Part shown: positions 43,268-51,773 of the stretch, in pieces | Layout of the letters: each line of letters opens with the position of its first letter | Numbering within the stretch: the first letter of the stretch is position 1 | From: Actinomycetota bacterium | GTDB taxonomy: Bacteria; Actinomycetota; Acidimicrobiia; Acidimicrobiales; Ilumatobacteraceae | NCBI GenBank assembly: GCA_030645495.1 | Contig: JAUSLV010000011.1 | Location: 320,659-384,658 of the forward strand | Length of the DNA: 64,000 nucleotides | Direction of reading: 5' to 3' | Made by a program: the position numbers and the translations under genes | Notes under the pieces: generated by a model | What the model was told of the DNA's origin: nothing | Databases searched by the model: none | Seen by the model: only the letters and a program-made list of their open reading frames with translations

Positions 43268-43960
43268 ATGACTTCCGCCATCTCCACCGAACGCATCGAC
43301 AACGTGGTCGTGATCCACATGGACGACGGCAAGGCCAACGCGCTGTCGTTCGCGATGCTCGCGGCGATCTCGGCCGCGGTCGACGCGGCGGTGGCCGATG
43401 CGACGGTCGGGGCGATCGTGCTGCACGGGCGGCCGGGCAAGTTCTGTGCCGGCTTCGATCTGTCGGTGATGGGTAGCGGCGACTTCAACGCGGTGGCCAA
43501 CCTGATGTGCGACGGTGGCGACCTGGTGCACAAGCTGTACGGCGTCCCGATTCCGGTGGTGGCCGCGAGCACCGGCCACGCGCTGGCTGCCGGCGCGCTG
43601 ATGCTGCTGGCCTGCGACCTGCGCGTGGGCGCCGACGTGCCGTGCAAGATCGGGCTCAACGAGGTGGCCATCGGCATTGTGCTGCCCGACTGGGCGATCA
43701 CGATCTGCGACGACCGGCTCAGCCGTCGCCACCTGCAGACCGCTGTCGCTCTCGCGGAGCTCACCGGTGCTGCCGGTGCAGTGGATGCCGGCTTCCTCGA
43801 CGTGGTGGTGCCGGAGGCCGACGTGCTGTCCACCGCCGTGGCCAAGGCGCAGGTGTACGCCGGCTTCTCGCGTGATGCCTACGGCGGCACGGTGCGGGCG
43901 ATGCGCTCGGGCGTGCTGGCGCGCATGGCCGAGTTGGTGGCGCGCGACCGGCCGAAGTGA
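43268..43960 (+). CDS. Enoyl-CoA hydratase/isomerase family protein
   Basis: The 230-aa crotonase-fold protein has the oxyanion segments GRPGKFCAGFDLSVM and ASTGHALAAGALMLLACDLRVGA and NEVAIGI. It is shorter than typical EchA (about 260 aa). The catalytic Glu pair is not evident, so isomerase, hydratase or another CoA reaction is open. TACCGT (43256-43261) lies 6 nt before ATG 43268: own leaderless promoter although the transporter ends only 20 bp upstream. Confidence 0.87.
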   Translation: MTSAISTERIDNVVVIHMDDGKANALSFAMLAAISAAVDAAVADATVGAIVLHGRPGKFCAGFDLSVMGSGDFNAVANLMCDGGDLVHKLYGVPIPVVAASTGHALAAGALMLLACDLRVGADVPCKIGLNEVAIGIVLPDWAITICDDRLSRRHLQTAVALAELTGAAGAVDAGFLDVVVPEADVLSTAVAKAQVYAGFSRDAYGGTVRAMRSGVLARMAELVARDRPK

Positions 43961-43968
43961 GCTGCTCG

Positions 43969-44283
43969 CTACAGCAGTAGCGCCACCAGCACCACGACTG
44001 CCGCGGCGCCGAGCGCCCAATGGAACAGCGTGGGCTCGAATGACTCGAGGTGTTGCAGGTCGTGATCCTGCACCTCGTGTTCGATGACCTCCTCCACATC
44101 ACGGAACACGAGGTACAGGGCGTAGGCGAACACCACGACGGCGAATGCACCGAGCATCCAGGCCGTGTTCCCGGCCGCTGACTCGGAGTCGGCCTCGGTG
44201 TCGCGCTGCACCATCCACCACGCGGCCCCGGCGGCCGCCGCCGAGACCACGAAGGCGCTGGTGATCTTCCAGATCTCGCGCAT
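43969..44283 (-). CDS. Small membrane protein, three helices, 104 aa
   Basis: Not recognised. Hydrophobic segments at ~6-22, ~35-55 and ~82-102, with an acidic stretch (DVEEVIEHEVQDHD) between the last two. ATG 44283 is chosen because AGGAGGGG, a strong SD, lies a few nt upstream; the frame is open 16 codons further. Confidence 0.68.
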   Translation of the reverse strand: MREIWKITSAFVVSAAAAGAAWWMVQRDTEADSESAAGNTAWMLGAFAVVVFAYALYLVFRDVEEVIEHEVQDHDLQHLESFEPTLFHWALGAAAVVVLVALLL

Positions 44284-44573
44284 GACGCCCCTCCTGGCCG
44301 CATCGTGCGCACGGCGGTTGGGCAGCGTCAATGGACCTCAGGCAGCAATCGTGCGCCTGTGCTCGCCGATGCCGGGCGACGTTCTCCGGCGACATGGGGC
44401 CGCCCGTCCAGGCCAGGTTTACGGCACGCCACAAACGCAACGTACGTTTGTGACGTGCCACAAACACGCCGGACTGAGAGTTTGGAGGACCGGCTCCACC
44501 GGGTGCTGGACAACGGGTCCAGCGTGGGTCATCCTGATCGGGTGGGTGCGGGGCGAGAGACCGGGTTGGTCGG
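44284..44573. other. Intergenic stretch, 290 bp, with one strong dyad
   Basis: No convincing gene on either strand. The only structure I see is the 37-nt dyad at 44423-44459 and a partial second copy of its left half (GTGCCACAAACACG, 44455-44468). Confidence 0.5.
44423..44459. repeat. Two-part inverted repeat GGCACG / ACAAACG
   Basis: GGCACG (44423-44428) pairs with CGTGCC (44454-44459), and inside it ACAAACG (44431-44437) pairs with CGTTTGT (44445-44451) around CAACGTA. Two unpaired bases stand on each side. It could be an operator or structured RNA upstream of two small membrane-protein genes. Confidence 0.5.
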
Positions 44574-44771
44574 ATGACCGAAGGCAAACGATCGCGGCCA
44601 TCAGAGTGGAACTGGTTTTGGATCGGGAACCTTCTGGCCTTCATCGGAGTCGCGGTGGTCATGGTCCGGGTTCCAGGGGACATGAGCGGTCCTGAGCGAT
44701 TCGGTCTATGGGTTGCCCTGTGCGGTCTCTACAGTGCCGGAGTTCTCTTGAAGACGTGGAACACGGACTGA
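44574..44771 (+). CDS. Small membrane protein, 65 aa
   Basis: Not recognised. Two hydrophobic segments (NWFWIGNLLAFIGVAVVMV and LWVALCGLYSAGVLL) with a charged N-terminus MTEGKRSRPSEW. It is paired with a second small membrane protein 19 bp downstream. No clear ribosome binding site, so the call rests on the hydrophobic pattern and frame. Confidence 0.5.
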   Translation: MTEGKRSRPSEWNWFWIGNLLAFIGVAVVMVRVPGDMSGPERFGLWVALCGLYSAGVLLKTWNTD

Positions 44772-44790
44772 CCTCGCTGGGACCTCGCTG

Positions 44791-45054
44791 ATGTATGAGA
44801 TGGATCCGGATCGAGAGCGCGAACGAGCGGCCGCGCCGGAAGGGCTGGCCGCCCGGCTGGAGGCATCGCTCAGAGATGCCGAGCGACGGGAACGCCGTTG
44901 GCGTTGGCGGGCGATCGCGGTCGCAGCGCCGGTCGCTGCGGCGGTCGGGTTTGCATACGTGCCTGGATCGCCGGGAGAGCGCCTCGGGTACGCCCTGATC
45001 GGGTCGCTGGTGGTCGGGATGAGGTTCTGGCTCATGTACCGGGACGCCGATTGA
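44791..45054 (+). CDS. Small membrane protein with charged helical N-terminus, 87 aa
   Basis: Not recognised. The first ~40 residues are very rich in Arg and Glu (DRERERAAAPEGLAARLEAS), probably a soluble helix, followed by two hydrophobic segments (~42-60, ~66-82). It follows the 65-aa gene on the same strand and converges on the GMC oxidoreductase. Confidence 0.55.
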   Translation: MYEMDPDRERERAAAPEGLAARLEASLRDAERRERRWRWRAIAVAAPVAAAVGFAYVPGSPGERLGYALIGSLVVGMRFWLMYRDAD

Positions 45055-45070
45055 CGCACACCAGCGCTCC

Positions 45071-46708
45071 CTACTTCGCGCGGAAGAACTCCGTCGGTTC
45101 GGGGGCGAGAGGAGTGTTGCCGAGGATCAGGTCGGCGGCCTTCTCGGCCATCATCATCACCGGGGCATAGATGTTGCCGTTGGTGACGTAGCGCATCGCC
45201 GAGGCGTCGCACACGCGCACACCATCCACGCCCCACACTTTCATCGTCAGCGGATCCACCACGCTGTCGTCGTCCTCGGCACCCATACGTGCGGTGCACG
45301 ACGGGTGCAGCGCGGTCTCGCCGTCGTGGCGCACCCAGTCGAGGATCTGCTCGTCGGTCTCCACCTCGGGGCCGGGGGAGATCTCGCCGCCGTTGTAGGG
45401 GGCCAGGCCGGCCTGGCGGAGGATGTTGCGGGTGACGCGGATGGCCTCGACCCACTCGCGGCGATCCTGGTCGGTGGAGAGGTAGTTGAAGCGCAGCGCG
45501 GGCTTCACCTTCGGGTCGGTGCTGACGATCTTCACCGAGCCGCGGGCATCGCTGTACATCGGGCCCACGTGCACCTGGTAGCCGTGGCCGCCGGCCGGCG
45601 CGGTGCCGTCGTAGCGCACGGCGATGGGGAGGAAGTGGAACATCAGATTCGGGTATTCGACGTCGTCGTTCGAACGCACGAAGCCGCCCGACTCGAAGTG
45701 GTTGCTGGCCCCCGGGCCCCTACCGAACAGCCACTGCAGGCCGATGAACGGCCGCCGCCAGAACTGCAGGTTGGGCTGCAGCGACACCGGCTGCGTGCAC
45801 GCGTGCTGCACGTAGACCTCGAGGTGATCCTGCATGTGCATGCCCACCGCGGGCAGGTTGTGCACCACGGGAATGCCCAACTCACTGAGCTCGGCGGCGT
45901 TGCCGATACCGCTGAGCTGCAGCAGTTGCGGCGTGTTGAACGCCCCACCGCACAGCACCACCTCGCGTGCGTTCGCGGTCAGCAGCTTGCCGCGCACGGA
46001 GTACTGCACACCGGTGGCCTGCTTGCCGTCGAACAACACCTTGTGCACCAGCGCCCGAGTGGTGACAGTGAGGTTGGGGCGCTTCATCACCGGGTGCAGG
46101 TAGGCGCGGGCCGCGCTGAGCCGGCGGCCACGATGCACATTGCGGTCGAAGCGGGCGAACCCCTCCTGCTGGTAGCCGTTCACGTCGGTGGTGCGCGGAT
46201 ACCCGGCCTGCTGTGTGGACTCGAAGAACGCGTCGATCAGCGGGTTGTCGGAGGGGCCACGTTCCAGCACCAGCGGGCCGCTGGCGCCGCGCCACTCGTC
46301 GCCGCCGGCCAGGCAGGTCTCCATCTTCTTGAAGTACGGCAGGCAGTGGGCGTAGTCCCACGTCTCCATGCCCTTGTCGGCTGCCCACCGTTCGTAGTCC
46401 AGCGGGTTGCCGCGCTGGAAGATCATCCCGTTGATGCTGCTGCTGCCGCCCAGCACCTTGCCGCGGGCGTGGTACACCTTGCGGCCGTTCATGAACGGCT
46501 CGGGTTCGCTCTCGTACTTCCAGTCGTAGAACCGGCTGCCGATGGGGAACATCAGCGCCGCCGGCATGTGGATGAAGACGTCCCACTTGTAGTCGGGCCG
46601 CCCGGCTTCGAGCACCAACACCTTGTTCGCCGGATCGGCGCTGAGCCGGTTGGCCAGGGCCGAACCCGCCGACCCGCCGCCGACGATGATGTAGTCGTAA
46701 CGCTCCAC
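45071..46708 (-). CDS. betA: GMC family oxidoreductase (choline dehydrogenase-like)
   Basis: The 545-aa flavoenzyme has the FAD motif [15 protein letters not shown] at the N-terminus, the GMC signatures ([18 protein letters not shown] and [15 protein letters not shown]) and the active-site region HPSCTARMG plus [20 protein letters not shown], close to BetA. BetA oxidises choline to betaine aldehyde and on to glycine betaine. Its place as last gene of the fhs-folD-iclR operon, beside betaine import and demethylation genes, supports choline or a related alcohol; other alcohols remain possible. Confidence 0.85.
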   Translation of the reverse strand: MERYDYIIVGGGSAGSALANRLSADPANKVLVLEAGRPDYKWDVFIHMPAALMFPIGSRFYDWKYESEPEPFMNGRKVYHARGKVLGGSSSINGMIFQRGNPLDYERWAADKGMETWDYAHCLPYFKKMETCLAGGDEWRGASGPLVLERGPSDNPLIDAFFESTQQAGYPRTTDVNGYQQEGFARFDRNVHRGRRLSAARAYLHPVMKRPNLTVTTRALVHKVLFDGKQATGVQYSVRGKLLTANAREVVLCGGAFNTPQLLQLSGIGNAAELSELGIPVVHNLPAVGMHMQDHLEVYVQHACTQPVSLQPNLQFWRRPFIGLQWLFGRGPGASNHFESGGFVRSNDDVEYPNLMFHFLPIAVRYDGTAPAGGHGYQVHVGPMYSDARGSVKIVSTDPKVKPALRFNYLSTDQDRREWVEAIRVTRNILRQAGLAPYNGGEISPGPEVETDEQILDWVRHDGETALHPSCTARMGAEDDDSVVDPLTMKVWGVDGVRVCDASAMRYVTNGNIYAPVMMMAEKAADLILGNTPLAPEPTEFFRAK

Positions 46709-46720
46709 TGTCTCTCGCTC

Positions 46721-47455
46721 TCAGTCGAACTTGATCTTCGCCGCGGTGGCCTTCACCATCTCGCCGATCTCGTGCGCATCCCGCTCGCCCGGGAACCGCG
46801 ATGCAGGACCGTACACGTGCAACGCGGCCACCACCCTGCCGTCCTGGGTGCGCAGTGCGGCCGCTACGGAGTTCATCCCCTCGGCGTATTCCTCCATCGC
46901 CCAGGCGTACCCGGCGCGACGAACCTCGGTGATCCGCTTGCGCAGTGCGGTCGCGCTGGTGAGCGTGTGCTGCGTGAAGCGCTGCAACGGTGCCGCCAGG
47001 TACTGATCGAGCAGGGCGTCGTCGAGCGCCAACAGCGCTTGCCCCGACGGCACGGCGTGCATCGGGATGCGGGTGCCGGTCCAGTCGCGCACCTGCAGCT
47101 CGGCGTTTGGTGTCACCTGGTCGAGGTAGAACATGTCGAACCCGTCGGGGATGGAGATGCCCGAGGCCTCGCCGGTGCGGCGGTTCAGCTCGATCAGGTG
47201 CGGCCGGGCCGTGGAGATCAGCGACCGCCCGGGCGAGGCCGCAGCGGCCAGTTCGATCATGCCCGCGCCGATGCGGTACACGCCCCCAGCCGCGGGCTGC
47301 TCGACCACGCCCAACTCCTCCAGCGTGGACAGCAACCGCGACACCGTGCTCTTGGGCAGGCCGACGCGATCGGCGAGGTCGGTGACGCCCGCGGGCCCGC
47401 CGGACAGCACCTTCAGCAGCGCGAACGCGCGCTCGATCGACTGGACGGTGCTCAT
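46721..47455 (-). CDS. IclR family transcriptional regulator
   Basis: The 244-aa protein has an N-terminal winged helix (VQSIERAFALLKVL...VTDLADRVGLPKSTVSRLLSTLEELGVVEQ) and the IclR ligand domain (GEASGISIPDGFDMFYLDQV, MHAVPSGQALLA, GYAWAMEEYAEGMNSVAAAL). It lies within the fhs-folD-iclR-GMC operon and is the best candidate to bind the paired TTCC-N7-GGAA sites before that operon and before the corrinoid operon, sensing a pathway metabolite. Confidence 0.92.
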   Translation of the reverse strand: MSTVQSIERAFALLKVLSGGPAGVTDLADRVGLPKSTVSRLLSTLEELGVVEQPAAGGVYRIGAGMIELAAAASPGRSLISTARPHLIELNRRTGEASGISIPDGFDMFYLDQVTPNAELQVRDWTGTRIPMHAVPSGQALLALDDALLDQYLAAPLQRFTQHTLTSATALRKRITEVRRAGYAWAMEEYAEGMNSVAAALRTQDGRVVAALHVYGPASRFPGERDAHEIGEMVKATAAKIKFD

Positions 47456-47470
47456 CGCCGGGTGCTCACA

Positions 47471-48373
47471 TCAGGCCGGGAAGGCGCCCTGCATGCGCGC
47501 GGCGGACAGCGTGTTCTCCAGCAGGCAGGCGATCGTCATCGGGCCGGTGCCACGCGGCATCGGGGTGATCGCGCCCGCGATGGCTTGCACCGCGTCGAAG
47601 TCGACGTCGCCCACGATGCCGGCCTCGGTGCGCGACACGCCCACGTCGATGACTGCCGCGCCGGGCTTCACGTGGGCGGCGGTGATCATGCGCGCCTGGC
47701 CGGCGCAGGCGACGATGATGTCGGCCTGGCGGCACACCTCGATCATGTCGGCGCTGCTGGTGCGCGAGTGGGCCAGCGTGACCGTGCAGTCCACACCCTT
47801 GCGGCCCAGCAGCAGCACCTGCGGCAGGCCCGTCAGCGTGCTGCGGCCGATCACCGTGGCGCGCTTGCCGCTGGTGGCCACGCCGTAGCGATCGAGCAGG
47901 CGCATCACGCCCAGCGGCGTGCACCCCACGTGGCCGGGCAGGCCGCGCACGAGGCGACCCATCGAGCGCTCGGTGAGACCGTCGACATCCTTTTCGGGCG
48001 GGATCAGCGCGAGCACCGGCTCGGGGTCGAGGCCGACGGGCAGAGGAAGCTGGCACAGGATGCCGTGCACCGTGGGCTCGGCGACAAGGGTGGCGACGGC
48101 GGCTTCCACCTCGGCCTGGGTGGCGGTGGCAGGCAGCTCGACATGCTTCGACGTCATGCCCGCCTCGCCGGCCAGCTTGCGCTTGCTGGCCACGTACAGC
48201 TGGCTGGGCCGGTCGTCGCCCACCAGCACGGTGGCCAGGCACACGGGCTGGTTGCCGGCCGCGGCGATGGTGGCTGCCAGGCCGGCAATGATCTCGCCGC
48301 GCAGGCGGATGCCGTCCATCAACACCGCACCGCCGGGGGTGCGCTCGAACTCGCCGGTGGGGGTGATGCTCAT
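47471..48373 (-). CDS. folD: Bifunctional methylene-THF dehydrogenase / methenyl-THF cyclohydrolase
   Basis: The 300-aa enzyme shows YVASKRKLAGEAGM (catalytic Tyr/Lys), GILCQLPLPVGLD, PEKDVDGLTERSMGRL and the NADP site VIGRSTLTGLPQVLLL, and CPRGTGPMT-like TPMPRGTGPMTIACLLENT. It links methylene-THF to formyl-THF. ATG 48373 overlaps the fhs stop (ATGA), so the two are translated together. Confidence 0.95.
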   Translation of the reverse strand: MSITPTGEFERTPGGAVLMDGIRLRGEIIAGLAATIAAAGNQPVCLATVLVGDDRPSQLYVASKRKLAGEAGMTSKHVELPATATQAEVEAAVATLVAEPTVHGILCQLPLPVGLDPEPVLALIPPEKDVDGLTERSMGRLVRGLPGHVGCTPLGVMRLLDRYGVATSGKRATVIGRSTLTGLPQVLLLGRKGVDCTVTLAHSRTSSADMIEVCRQADIIVACAGQARMITAAHVKPGAAVIDVGVSRTEAGIVGDVDFDAVQAIAGAITPMPRGTGPMTIACLLENTLSAARMQGAFPA

Positions 48374-50067
48374 GACAGGCCCACGATCTCGCCGTTCGCA
48401 TCGAAGTCGATGATGCTGGCCGCGGGCGCAGAACCGAGGCCGGGCATGGTGGTCATGTCGCCGCAGATCGGGTACACGAACCCGGCGCCCACGCTGGCGC
48501 GCACCTCGCGCACGTGCAGTGTGTGGCCCGTGGGCGCGCCCTTCATTTTCGGGTCGCCGCTGATGGAGAGGTGCGTCTTGGCGATGCACACGGGCAGCGT
48601 GCCGAACCCCAGCCGCTCGTATCGGGCCAGCTGGGTGGTGGCGGTGGGGCTGTACTCCACGTCGGCCGCGCCGTAGATCTTCGTGGCCACCGCCTCGATC
48701 TTCTGCTTCAGCGTCATGTCGCTCTCGTAGCAGTACTTGAACGTGCTCGGCTCGTCGCACGCCTCCACCACGGCGCGGGCGAGCTCGATCGCGCCCTTGC
48801 CACCGTCGGAGAAGTGGGTGCACACGGCAACGCGCGCGCCCACGCTCTCGGCGATCTCGCGGATGGCCTGGTGCTCGCTGGCGAAGTCGCCGGGGAACGC
48901 GTTGATCGCCACCACAGGCGACACGCCGTGCACCTTCACGTTCTCGATCTGTTTGATCAGGTTGGCCGCGCCGGCACGCACGTCGTCGGGGTTCTCGGCG
49001 AGCAGCTCGGGGGGCAGCGGCTTGCCGGCCACGATCTTGAACTTGCCGCTGTGCGCCTTGAGCGCACGCACGGTGGCCACCAGCACGGCCGCGTCGGGCA
49101 CCATGCCCGAGGTGCGGCACTTGATGTTGAAGAACCGCTCGGCGCCCATGTCGGCGCCGAAGCCGGCCTCGGTGATGAGGTACTCGCCGCAGCGCATGCC
49201 GATCAGGTCGCCGACGATCGAGCTGTTGCCGTGGGCGATGTTGCCGAACGGACCGGCGTGCACGATCACCGGAGTGTTCTCCAGTGTCTGCAGCAGGTTG
49301 GGCTTCAGTGCCTCGCGCATGATCACTGCCATCGAGCCGGCGGCCTTCAGTTGCTCAGCGGTGACGGGCTCGCCGGCGTGGTTGTAGCCCACCACGATGC
49401 GGCCCATGCGGGCGCGCAGGTCGGCGAGTGAGGTGCTGAGGGCGAGGATCGCCATCACCTCGCTGGCCGCGGTGATGTCGAAGCCGGTCTGGCGGGTGAC
49501 GCCGTCAGCCTTGCCGCCGAGGCCGACGATGATGTTGCGCAGGCTGCGATCGTTCACGTCGAGCACCCGCCGCCACGTGATGTTGTCGATGTCGAGATCG
49601 AGTTCGTTGCCCTGGTGCAGGTGGTTGTCGACCATCGCCGACAGCAGGTTGTGCGCCGCGGTGACGGCGTGGAAGTCGCCGGTGAGGTGCAGGTTCAGCA
49701 GCTCCATCGGGATCACCTGGCTGTAGCCGCCGCCGGCCGCGCCGCCCTTGATGCCGAACGTAGGGCCCATCGACGGCTGGCGCAAGCTGATCACGGCCTT
49801 CTTGCCGATCAGCGGCATCGCCTGCCCCAGGCCGACCGTGGTGGTGGTCTTGCCCTCGCCCAGCGGCGTGGGGGTGATGGCCGTGACCACCACGTACTTG
49901 GCCTTCGGGCGATCGCTCAGCTCGTCGATCGCTTCCAGCTTGATCTTGGCCAGCTCGTCGCCATGCTGCTCGAGCAGGTGCGGGCCGATGCCCATCATCG
50001 CGGCGATGTCGGTGAGTGGCGCCGGCTTACCGGCACGGGCGATCTCGAGGTCGGACGGGAAGGACAC
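48370..50067 (-). CDS. fhs: Formate-tetrahydrofolate ligase
   Basis: The 565-aa enzyme has the P-loop TPLGEGKTTTTVGLGQA, QPSMGPTFGIKGGAAGGGYSQVIPMELLNLHLTGD, and CTHFSDGGKGAIELA. It interconverts formyl-THF + ADP + Pi and formate + ATP + THF; with folD it lets C1 units from demethylation leave as formate while gaining ATP, or captures formate from histidine breakdown. GTG 50067 is preferred because AGGGGGT lies 5-6 nt upstream; ATG 50085 is the alternative. Confidence 0.95.
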   Translation of the reverse strand: MSFPSDLEIARAGKPAPLTDIAAMMGIGPHLLEQHGDELAKIKLEAIDELSDRPKAKYVVVTAITPTPLGEGKTTTTVGLGQAMPLIGKKAVISLRQPSMGPTFGIKGGAAGGGYSQVIPMELLNLHLTGDFHAVTAAHNLLSAMVDNHLHQGNELDLDIDNITWRRVLDVNDRSLRNIIVGLGGKADGVTRQTGFDITAASEVMAILALSTSLADLRARMGRIVVGYNHAGEPVTAEQLKAAGSMAVIMREALKPNLLQTLENTPVIVHAGPFGNIAHGNSSIVGDLIGMRCGEYLITEAGFGADMGAERFFNIKCRTSGMVPDAAVLVATVRALKAHSGKFKIVAGKPLPPELLAENPDDVRAGAANLIKQIENVKVHGVSPVVAINAFPGDFASEHQAIREIAESVGARVAVCTHFSDGGKGAIELARAVVEACDEPSTFKYCYESDMTLKQKIEAVATKIYGAADVEYSPTATTQLARYERLGFGTLPVCIAKTHLSISGDPKMKGAPTGHTLHVREVRASVGAGFVYPICGDMTTMPGLGSAPAASIIDFDANGEIVGLS

Positions 50068-50111
50068 GGTTACCCCCTGTGGCATTTCTCGCCCCAACTG
50101 TACACCAGTGG

Positions 50112-50144
50112 TTCCGCCTGGTGGAACCTGTCCACGATGCGGAA
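50112..50144 (-). promoter_or_regulatory. Paired TTCC-N7-GGAA operator sites, fhs operon
   Basis: Site A is TTCC-N7-GGAA at 50112-50126 (inside GGTTCC-N7-GGAACC), site B GTCC-N7-GGAA at 50130-50144, offset 18 bp. Geometry and the 14-mer TCCACGATGCGGAA match the corrinoid operon sites at 39070-39102. Both pairs are 30-80 nt upstream of the first gene. Confidence 0.7.
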
Positions 50145-50163
50145 CGGTGGCGCGTGGTCCGAC

Positions 50164-50212
50164 ATTCCCGAGGGTTTCCACGTGGGCAGGTCACGTTGAA
50201 ACCCTCGGGAAT
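50164..50212. repeat. Dyad repeat, copy 1 (15-bp perfect arms)
   Basis: ATTCCCGAGGGTTTC (50164-50178) is exactly inverted at 50198-50212, with an inner ACGTG/CACGT stem. A related element at 59155-59212 shares CGAGGGTTTC, CGTGG-N-CAGG-N-CACG and GAAA at identical spacing. REP-like; could also act as terminator for either side. Confidence 0.7.
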
Positions 50213-50275
50213 GGGCGGGGTGGTGACGGCCGGGTCACCTCTTTCGGACGGTGTGCGTACAGTTGGCGAAGAGGG

Positions 50276-50304
50276 GTGGGCTGGAAACCAATGGGGCGCA
50301 GACG
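50276..50304 (+). repeat. 29-bp direct repeat, copy 1
   Basis: Identical to 52161-52189. It encodes GWKPMGRR in frame with the gene that follows in both places, and contains an ATG (50291 here, 52176 there). Confidence 0.85.
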
Positions 50305-50329
50305 GGCTGAAGTCAACGGGGGTGGCCGA

Positions 50330-50812
50330 GTGACACGCAGTGAGGACTCGTTGGAGCTGCGAGTGGCCGACGCCTCGCGGAGGGCGCTTGGCTGGCAGTC
50401 CCCGGTCGCTGGCCTTCTTGATCTCTGTGCGCTGGAGAAGGGGAGGTTCGCCATTCCGATCGTCGATGGTCTGTACTTCCCCAGGTTCGTAGTGTCGGAG
50501 AGTGGCCTCTCGGTCCTTCAGATTCGGAATGTCCCTGAACGCATCCGCGAGTGGCGTCAGGCCGGGCTGGCACCGCATGAGATCGAGAAGGCGATCAACA
50601 TGATCTGCCTGGCTGACTTCATGTCGCTACCGCCGGAGCTGAGCGACGAGGACGTGTCGCTCTGCGAGCGAGAGATTGCTGCACATGTCGTCTCGAGTTG
50701 GCGGCTGAGCGCCGAACAGTGGCTCCCTCGGCGCGAGGTCTCTGTGGTGTCCTGGGTCACCGATGATGGCTGGCACATCTCACTCCACCGCTCGATATCC
50801 GGAGAGATCTGA
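50330..50812 (+). CDS. Hypothetical protein, 160 aa
   Basis: Not recognised. Soluble, with a central segment FAIPIVDGLYFPRFVVSESGLSVLQIRNVPERIREWRQAGLAPHEIEKAINMICLADFMSLPPEL, which reads as a small alpha/beta domain with a helical second half. GTG 50330 has GGGGG about 7 nt upstream. An in-frame ATG at 50291, inside the 29-bp repeat, is the alternative start. Its stop abuts the ATG of the lipoprotein gene. Confidence 0.6.
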   Translation: MTRSEDSLELRVADASRRALGWQSPVAGLLDLCALEKGRFAIPIVDGLYFPRFVVSESGLSVLQIRNVPERIREWRQAGLAPHEIEKAINMICLADFMSLPPELSDEDVSLCEREIAAHVVSSWRLSAEQWLPRREVSVVSWVTDDGWHISLHRSISGEI

Positions 50813-51718
50813 ATGCGTGGATTTCCGGTCAGCGCCAAGAGAATCCTGCTGGCTTGCCTTCTGCTGTGTGCTTGCGGCTCCGCCGCAAGGAGCGCCACCG
50901 TCGACGGCCAATCAGGAGCTGTCAGGGCCGTTAGGCTCCCGGATGGCTACGTCTACACGTCCGCTGTGCGTGGTGATGGCCGGTACACGGCGGAACTGCG
51001 GGCAATTTTCGCGTCGGAGCCACAGCTGCTCGGGATGTACTTCATGGTGCTCGACATCGATGTGATCGGTGACAAGGCAGTCGTGTTGGCACGGCCCGAG
51101 GCTGGGAGTGCTGCTCAGGTGCTGGCGGTCGATCCCGACTCGTTGGAGGTGACCACGCTGCTGGACCAGGTGAGCAAGGACTCGATCGCTGCTGTGTTGT
51201 CGCCCGACGGTCGGTACGTGGCGGTGTTGACGCTGACGGAACCAGGGCTGCTGGGTGCGGCCCGCCTGTCGATTCACGACCTGGGTGCGGGCACGTTTCA
51301 CGACGTCAGCCTCCCGGATGGACTGACGTCCGATGCGTCGATGGCGTTCGGCGACGGCGTGTTGGCGATCGCCTCAGGGAAGCCGGGAGACTGCCTGGTG
51401 AACGAGGTTGGTCTGGTAGCGACGTCGACGGCGACGTGCGCCGTCCCGTCCGCGTCGCTGATGGGGCAGGTCGACAGCGTCTCCTGGGACACCAGCGAAC
51501 TGCTCGCTCTTTGTGATGGGCGACTCGTTCTCGCGTTGTCCGCCCCGCACCGATCCGCCGACTTCGAGCTGGTCCTCCTCGGCGATGACGGATCAATCTC
51601 TGCACTCGGTGTGATCCAGGGCCAGAACCCAACGGTGAGTTGCAGGAGTGGTGGAGTCGCAGTGATCGGCCCAGCAGGTGCTGGTGACTTCAGCCAATTC
51701 GAGATCCCGCATCCGTGA
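50813..51718 (+). CDS. Lipoprotein with beta-propeller-like repeats, 301 aa
   Basis: The signal peptide ends in LLLCAC (lipobox, Cys21), so it is exported and lipid-anchored. The rest shows repeated short beta segments with LSPDGRYVAVLTL, LGDDGSISALGVI and SVSWDTSELLALC, like propeller blades, but too few clear repeats to name a family. ATG directly follows the previous stop. No function suggested by neighbours. Confidence 0.68.
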   Translation: MRGFPVSAKRILLACLLLCACGSAARSATVDGQSGAVRAVRLPDGYVYTSAVRGDGRYTAELRAIFASEPQLLGMYFMVLDIDVIGDKAVVLARPEAGSAAQVLAVDPDSLEVTTLLDQVSKDSIAAVLSPDGRYVAVLTLTEPGLLGAARLSIHDLGAGTFHDVSLPDGLTSDASMAFGDGVLAIASGKPGDCLVNEVGLVATSTATCAVPSASLMGQVDSVSWDTSELLALCDGRLVLALSAPHRSADFELVLLGDDGSISALGVIQGQNPTVSCRSGGVAVIGPAGAGDFSQFEIPHP

Positions 51719-51728
51719 CTGGTTGCCC

Positions 51729-51773
51729 TGCGTAACATGCCGCCGTGGGGGATGGGACTGATGCATCGGTGAC
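51729..51773 (+). repeat. Duplicated gene-start cassette, copy 1
   Basis: A 22-bp block (51729-51750) and a 12-bp block (51762-51773) are identical to 52743-52764 and 52776-52787, with 11 differing nt between. It contains the -10 TAACAT, 6 nt, and the GTG start of the downstream gene. Confidence 0.85.

Noticed and set aside
45305-48676. 1,123-codon open frame on the plus strand opposite GMC, iclR and folD
   Set aside because: Antisense shadow with His/Arg/Gln/Gly-rich composition and no domain; three well-supported genes cover it on the other strand.
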